From Lithodes maja (Eukaryota > Arthropoda > Malacostraca > Decapoda > Lithodidae), in the NCBI GenBank assembly GCA_037953745.1, contig JBAKBP010000700.1, positions 70,001 through 134,000 of the forward strand: 64,000 nt of DNA. The letters are read 5' to 3'. Position 1 is the first letter of the stretch. Each line of letters opens with the position of its first letter. The notes below the pieces were generated by a model that searched no databases, was not told the origin of the DNA, and saw only the letters and a program-made list of their open reading frames with translations. This document shows, one piece after another, positions 60,508 through 64,000 of the stretch. Both the position numbers and the translations under genes were made by a program.

Positions 60508-61721
60508 TTTTGACGTCTGACTTTATCTGCAGTAGGACACAACTTATCAAAGTGATGTCCTTTGCAGTGCCGACAGGGCCTTAAGTATGTAGCAGTACAT
60601 TGTCCCTGCTTACCATGTTCCCCACTTAGACAACCTACACATAGCTTCAATCTTTTCGCCTGTGCTAGTTTTGTCTCATTTGTTGGGTATTTTATGCAGA
60701 AACTCCATTTATGATTGTTGTTACATAGCTTACATAGAATCTGAGCAGGTTTCTTATACGCACCCTCTTTCTTTTCTTTAGTCCCCACTGTCATGCTTAT
60801 TGTTCCCCTCTTCTCCACATTCTCACTCCCTCCCGACACATACATTCTCCCTTTGTTCAACTGTAGATTATTGATCTCCTTACTGAACTGAGTTTTGAAC
60901 TCCCCCAGCTCAAATGATCTTACCTTATTAAGTATTGCCATAGGAAGCTTCTGACGCAAGATAATGACTATCATTTCCTGCGTGGTAAGCCCTAGGGTGT
61001 CTAGCGATCGAGTATGGCACTCCATATTTGCCCTGAAGTTTGTCAACTCATCAACCTTATACTGTGGTTCTGCGAGCCCCAACAAGGCAACGACATGGGC
61101 CATCTTCAACTGCTCTCTATCCCCGTATGTGGACTCTAATAAGTGTACCGCTTCAAGATAACTACCACCCACTACTGCAAAACCCTCTATTAAATGTAAG
61201 GCCTCACCTTCCATTTGTCCCTTCAGATAGTGAAACTTGCGGACATTATCCAAAGAGGATTCATGAACCGTAGATCGAAATACGTCCCAGAAAGCTAACC
61301 ACTCGGTTAACTTGCCCCCAAATGTAGGAAGATTGAGCTTTGGGAGGTGTACAGTATGTTTTGGGTCAGCCCTTCTATGGGCCTCATTATCGCCTCCCTT
61401 CTTACTTGCGACAGCACGCTGTAATAGGTACTTCGCTCTAAAGACAGGTTCGTCATAGAGGGCGCGATTATCACACTCTGTAACTATCTCTTCCTCCTCT
61501 ATCATGTCAGCCACAATCACCTCACTCAGAGCCGTAATACGACCGTGGGTAGCCTGGACGTTTTCTAATCTAGCCTCCAATTCCTCTAGTTCAGCAGTAG
61601 TGATGAAAGTGTTGACGTCCACAATTAGCCTATTTAATACTCCCCGAAGTCCCGCCCTTTGATTTTTAGGGGCTTTGATCAGCACCCCACTAGACGGTGT
61701 CTCTTTATCGTTTTTATCCAT
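60504..61721 (-). CDS. BEL Gag polyprotein
   Basis: Intact 405-codon ORF from ATG 61721. The N-terminal half is the Pao/BEL-type Gag domain, with KLNLPTFGGKLTEWLAFWDV, FHYLKGQMEGEAL and YGDREQL. The C-terminal nucleocapsid has several Cys/His knuckles (CKLCNNNHKWSFC, CVGCLSGEHGKQGQC, CRHCKGHHFDKLC). It would form the virus-like particle and bind the element RNA. The stop overlaps the Pol start by 4 nt; in many BEL elements the two are one ORF, so this may be a frameshift signal or a one-base lesion. Confidence 0.92.
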   Translation of the reverse strand: MDKNDKETPSSGVLIKAPKNQRAGLRGVLNRLIVDVNTFITTAELEELEARLENVQATHGRITALSEVIVADMIEEEEIVTECDNRALYDEPVFRAKYLLQRAVASKKGGDNEAHRRADPKHTVHLPKLNLPTFGGKLTEWLAFWDVFRSTVHESSLDNVRKFHYLKGQMEGEALHLIEGFAVVGGSYLEAVHLLESTYGDREQLKMAHVVALLGLAEPQYKVDELTNFRANMECHTRSLDTLGLTTQEMIVIILRQKLPMAILNKVRSFELGEFKTQFSKEINNLQLNKGRMYVSGGSENVEKRGTISMTVGTKEKKEGAYKKPAQILCKLCNNNHKWSFCIKYPTNETKLAQAKRLKLCVGCLSGEHGKQGQCTATYLRPCRHCKGHHFDKLCPTADKVRRQK

Positions 61722-62108
61722 TTTGCATGTGAGCCTATAGGCTATGTATCTAAATGTTACGTTACAAAAACAACGGCCAAATAATAGTCTAATTAAGAGA
61801 CGCCAACCGGCGGACTTCTATGTTATGGAGAAAAAATAGTACACTAAATAGCAATACCTACTAATGGATCATATTGAACAAGAAAAAATGTTAGGTCAGG
61901 TCATATGTCACAGGAAGTCTGAAACGGAAAAGAAAATTATTGGGGAAAGATGATGGGTGGGATGCAGAACTTGGGCAGGTGCAACGATGTGACCCTGCAT
62001 TCCGGCTCTAACCATCGCTTGGCTAGCCTTGCCAGTTTATCATAGAGTTGTTCCTGCATCCTGTTATATGTCCCCTTGTTCATTGCCTTAAAATCCCTTA
62101 CTGGTAGC
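61722..62108 (-). other. BEL leader between 5' LTR and Gag
   Basis: About 390 bp of non-coding leader, with no open frame of note. Confidence 0.65.
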
Positions 62109-62131
62109 TAATTCCCGGGTCTCGGCACCAA
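62109..62131 (-). promoter_or_regulatory. BEL primer-binding site
   Basis: Directly after the 5' LTR the minus strand reads TTGGTGCCGAGACCCGGGAA. The TGG start and long GC-rich stretch fit pairing with the 3' end of a tRNA ending ...TCGGCACCA; I do not name the tRNA. Confidence 0.7.
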
Positions 62132-62918
62132 TGTGGTAAACTATCAATGGAAGTTAAATATTACTAAGCTATAATGAATCAAATAAAATCAATCTAAATG
62201 AAAACTACTCTATATCTAAATTGAATTCAATCTGAAACAAGCAAGCTAATTTATATCCAAAGGTCTCACATAACAAATGTATATATAGGGTAAGGTTATA
62301 AGGGTTAATATTAGCCAGGAATTAACTCACCAATAGTTCCACGTGGCAATGAGGCAAGGGAGAACGTTTTATCCAATATGGCGGTGGACAATGGGGAACG
62401 AGACTTCGGTCCCAAGACTCGAGTCAAGTTAAAGAAAGAATAAATGATTACATGGGAATGGACATGATTATTATAATGTATGCTTATCTATCAGTCAGTC
62501 ATGATGTCAATGAGAGCGTCGTGATGGTGTAGCTGTGTGTATTGTGATTAGAGGCACAAAAGCACGATCAACTGAGGGCGGAAAATTAGATGTTAACTGG
62601 TTGGTGTTCGTGAAGGCTCTGGCGTACCTCAAAAGCACACCTTGCTGCCTTGGCAAACCGCCAGGAGCCCAATTTATCGTACCGCATTTAGGTTGCTCTA
62701 TACGATAAATTTTATTAATATATACGATAAATTCATATATACTACATAAGACCATGGCAATATTGCTTAATAGCATATTAGGCCTTTTATAACTTAACTT
62801 ATTTACAATCTTATAATATACGATCTACTCGTCCTACGTCGTGCTGTAGGAGAGATCGTGACGTCACAGAGACATACGAGATCACAAAAGAGTCATATTC
62901 TATCGTATTTATACGATA
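62132..62918 (-). repeat. BEL 5' LTR
   Basis: 787 bp, near identical to 55073-55879 except for small indels. Confidence 0.93.
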
Positions 62919-63090
62919 ATCATCACTACTACTAGTGCTGTCACCATCATATATACTACTGTCATCATCATCACTACAACTACAACCATCATCACTACTA
63001 TTATCACTATCATCACTACTAACACCATCATCCCCACTATTACTACTATTTACTACCATCACTTCTAATGTCAACTTAACTAACTTCTAT
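62919..63090. repeat. ATC/ACT-rich block, copy 2, right part
   Basis: Continues 54776-55072 after the BEL element; matches 54262-54440 of copy 1, including the closing TCTAATGTCAACTTAACTAA. Confidence 0.82.
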
Positions 63091-63092
63091 CT

Positions 63093-64000
63093 ATTATTAT
63101 TATTATTATTATTATTATATGAGATGCCGAAGTCTCCAACCAGGGTGCAGAAACACCATCAAGATCAATCCACACAAAACACCCGGAGGCACTGGAGAGA
63201 GACTATGGCAACTTAGGAAAAAATAAAAACATACACTGTATACTGTACTGTACATATACACATATTAAACACAGATAACATATTATGCAGTGGAGGATAT
63301 CAAGCTTAAATATAATACAATAAAATAGAATAAAATAAGTTTAAAAATTAGAATTAATGCTGCAAAAAAGCATTAACTCTAGACTTAAAAATGGAGATAT
63401 TAGCTGAATTGACTAGATCATTTGGCAACTTATTCCACAAGTCAACCATGGCCGGCACAAAACACCGTGAAAACTGTGTAGTAGAAAAATTAACACGGCT
63501 CATGGCAAGATAATTAAGATTGCTTGTGAATCTAGTTGCACGAGCCCGGACATAGGGCCCAGGCAGAACCCCATGTAAGGGATGCTGAGGGTTGTTAAAA
63601 ACTTTAAATAAAAGACTAAGGGCACCAACTTTACGTCGATGACACAGATCAAGAGACAAATTAGGTAGAATAAAACTGATGGAATTTAGCGACCTGTCAA
63701 GCAACTTGAGATGGCAGTCAGCTGCTGACAACCAGACAGGTGAGCAGTACTCGAAATGTGGCAAAATAAAAGCATAAAAAGACTTGATAACTGTGGCGTC
63801 ACAAGCAAATGTTTTATATACCTTGCGAAGCAGACCAATTTTTTGGGAAATGGAAGAGGAGAAAGAACGAATATGCTTTTCAAAAGTAAGTTTGGGATCA
63901 AGAGTAACTCCTAACAAACGCAGAGTATCCACATTCTCAATTTGCTCGCCAGAAACTTGTAGATAAGGATGGGGAGGATCCAAGGTACGAGATCTGCTGA
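63093..64000 (-). mobile_element. LINE 3' end running off the window
   Basis: The minus strand shows an RT C-terminus, a 3' UTR of about 240 bp and a tail of (ATA)n at 63093-63118 rather than poly-A. The 5' part is beyond the window. Confidence 0.78.
63354..64000 (-). CDS. LINE reverse transcriptase C-terminus, partial
   Basis: Open from the window edge to a stop at 63354 (about 215 codons). It contains LRLLGVTLDPKLTFEKHI, FYAFILPHFEYCSPVW and a thumb/C-terminal domain ending FWxxLPxxLV-like DLWNKLPNDLV and FKSRVNAFL. This is the part after the YADD block in Jockey/CR1-type RTs. No damage is visible in what is present. Confidence 0.83.
   Translation of the reverse strand, partial: SRSRTLDPPHPYLQVSGEQIENVDTLRLLGVTLDPKLTFEKHIRSFSSSISQKIGLLRKVYKTFACDATVIKSFYAFILPHFEYCSPVWLSAADCHLKLLDRSLNSISFILPNLSLDLCHRRKVGALSLLFKVFNNPQHPLHGVLPGPYVRARATRFTSNLNYLAMSRVNFSTTQFSRCFVPAMVDLWNKLPNDLVNSANISIFKSRVNAFLQH

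Larger units (their letters stand above)
55073..62918 (-). mobile_element. BEL/Pao LTR retrotransposon, split by a SINE
   Basis: A 7.8-kb element on the minus strand with LTRs of 807 bp (left) and 787 bp (right) and a perfect 5-bp target duplication ATCAT (55068-55072 and 62919-62923). The LTR length difference is three small indels near 55155, 55190 and 55490. Primer-binding site, Gag, Pol and polypurine tract are all in order. The only gross damage is the SINE at 58594-59100 in the reverse transcriptase. Confidence 0.93.

Overview
This window is eukaryotic, almost certainly from an arthropod and most likely a decapod crustacean. The evidence is GT-AG introns in a split host gene, dense non-LTR, Gypsy and BEL/Pao retrotransposons, long (AG)n microsatellites, TTAGG-like interstitial repeats and a tRNA-derived SINE. 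The crustacean assignment is inference from repeat style. No bacterial operon, rRNA or CRISPR array is present.

Layout. (1) 1-12038 is a 64-bp satellite array interrupted by two identical SINE copies (part of a 1191-bp higher-order duplication) and one LINE (5795-8812). (2) 12039-15700 is a LINE with a C-terminal restriction-like endonuclease, abutting the satellite edge. (3) 15700-19100 holds microsatellites, a 75-bp TTAGG-like tandem repeat and a MITE carrying a 132-bp insert with a hammerhead-like core. (4) 19100-53832, minus strand, is the 3' part of one host gene. I reconstruct nine exons whose splice phases all agree; they encode the last membrane segments and a long cytosolic tail of a P5B-type (ATP13A-like) P-type ATPase. 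Its introns are packed with elements. (5) 53960-63090 is a duplicated ATC-rich simple-repeat block whose second copy is split by a full-length BEL/Pao element, itself split by a SINE. (6) 63093-64000 is the 3' end of another LINE.

The most notable relationships are these. A complete 3.86-kb Academ-like DNA transposon (intact 993-codon gene, XPG/FEN-like nuclease motifs, 3-bp target duplication) sits inside an exon of the ATPase gene. One ATPase intron holds a three-level nest: a Gypsy LTR element inside ORF1 of a CR1/L2-like LINE, inside a Jockey-like LINE. A 5' splice site of the ATPase gene has been amplified into a minisatellite of decoy donors. Several TTAA-flanked MITE families, one with a paralogous empty site, decorate the introns and in one case supply the sequence at a 3' splice site.

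Limits: all domain calls are by eye. TE clade names are family-level judgements, and exon calls rest on splice signals, phase and resemblance, not on transcripts. The 5' part of the ATPase gene and probably its last exon(s) are not identified here.
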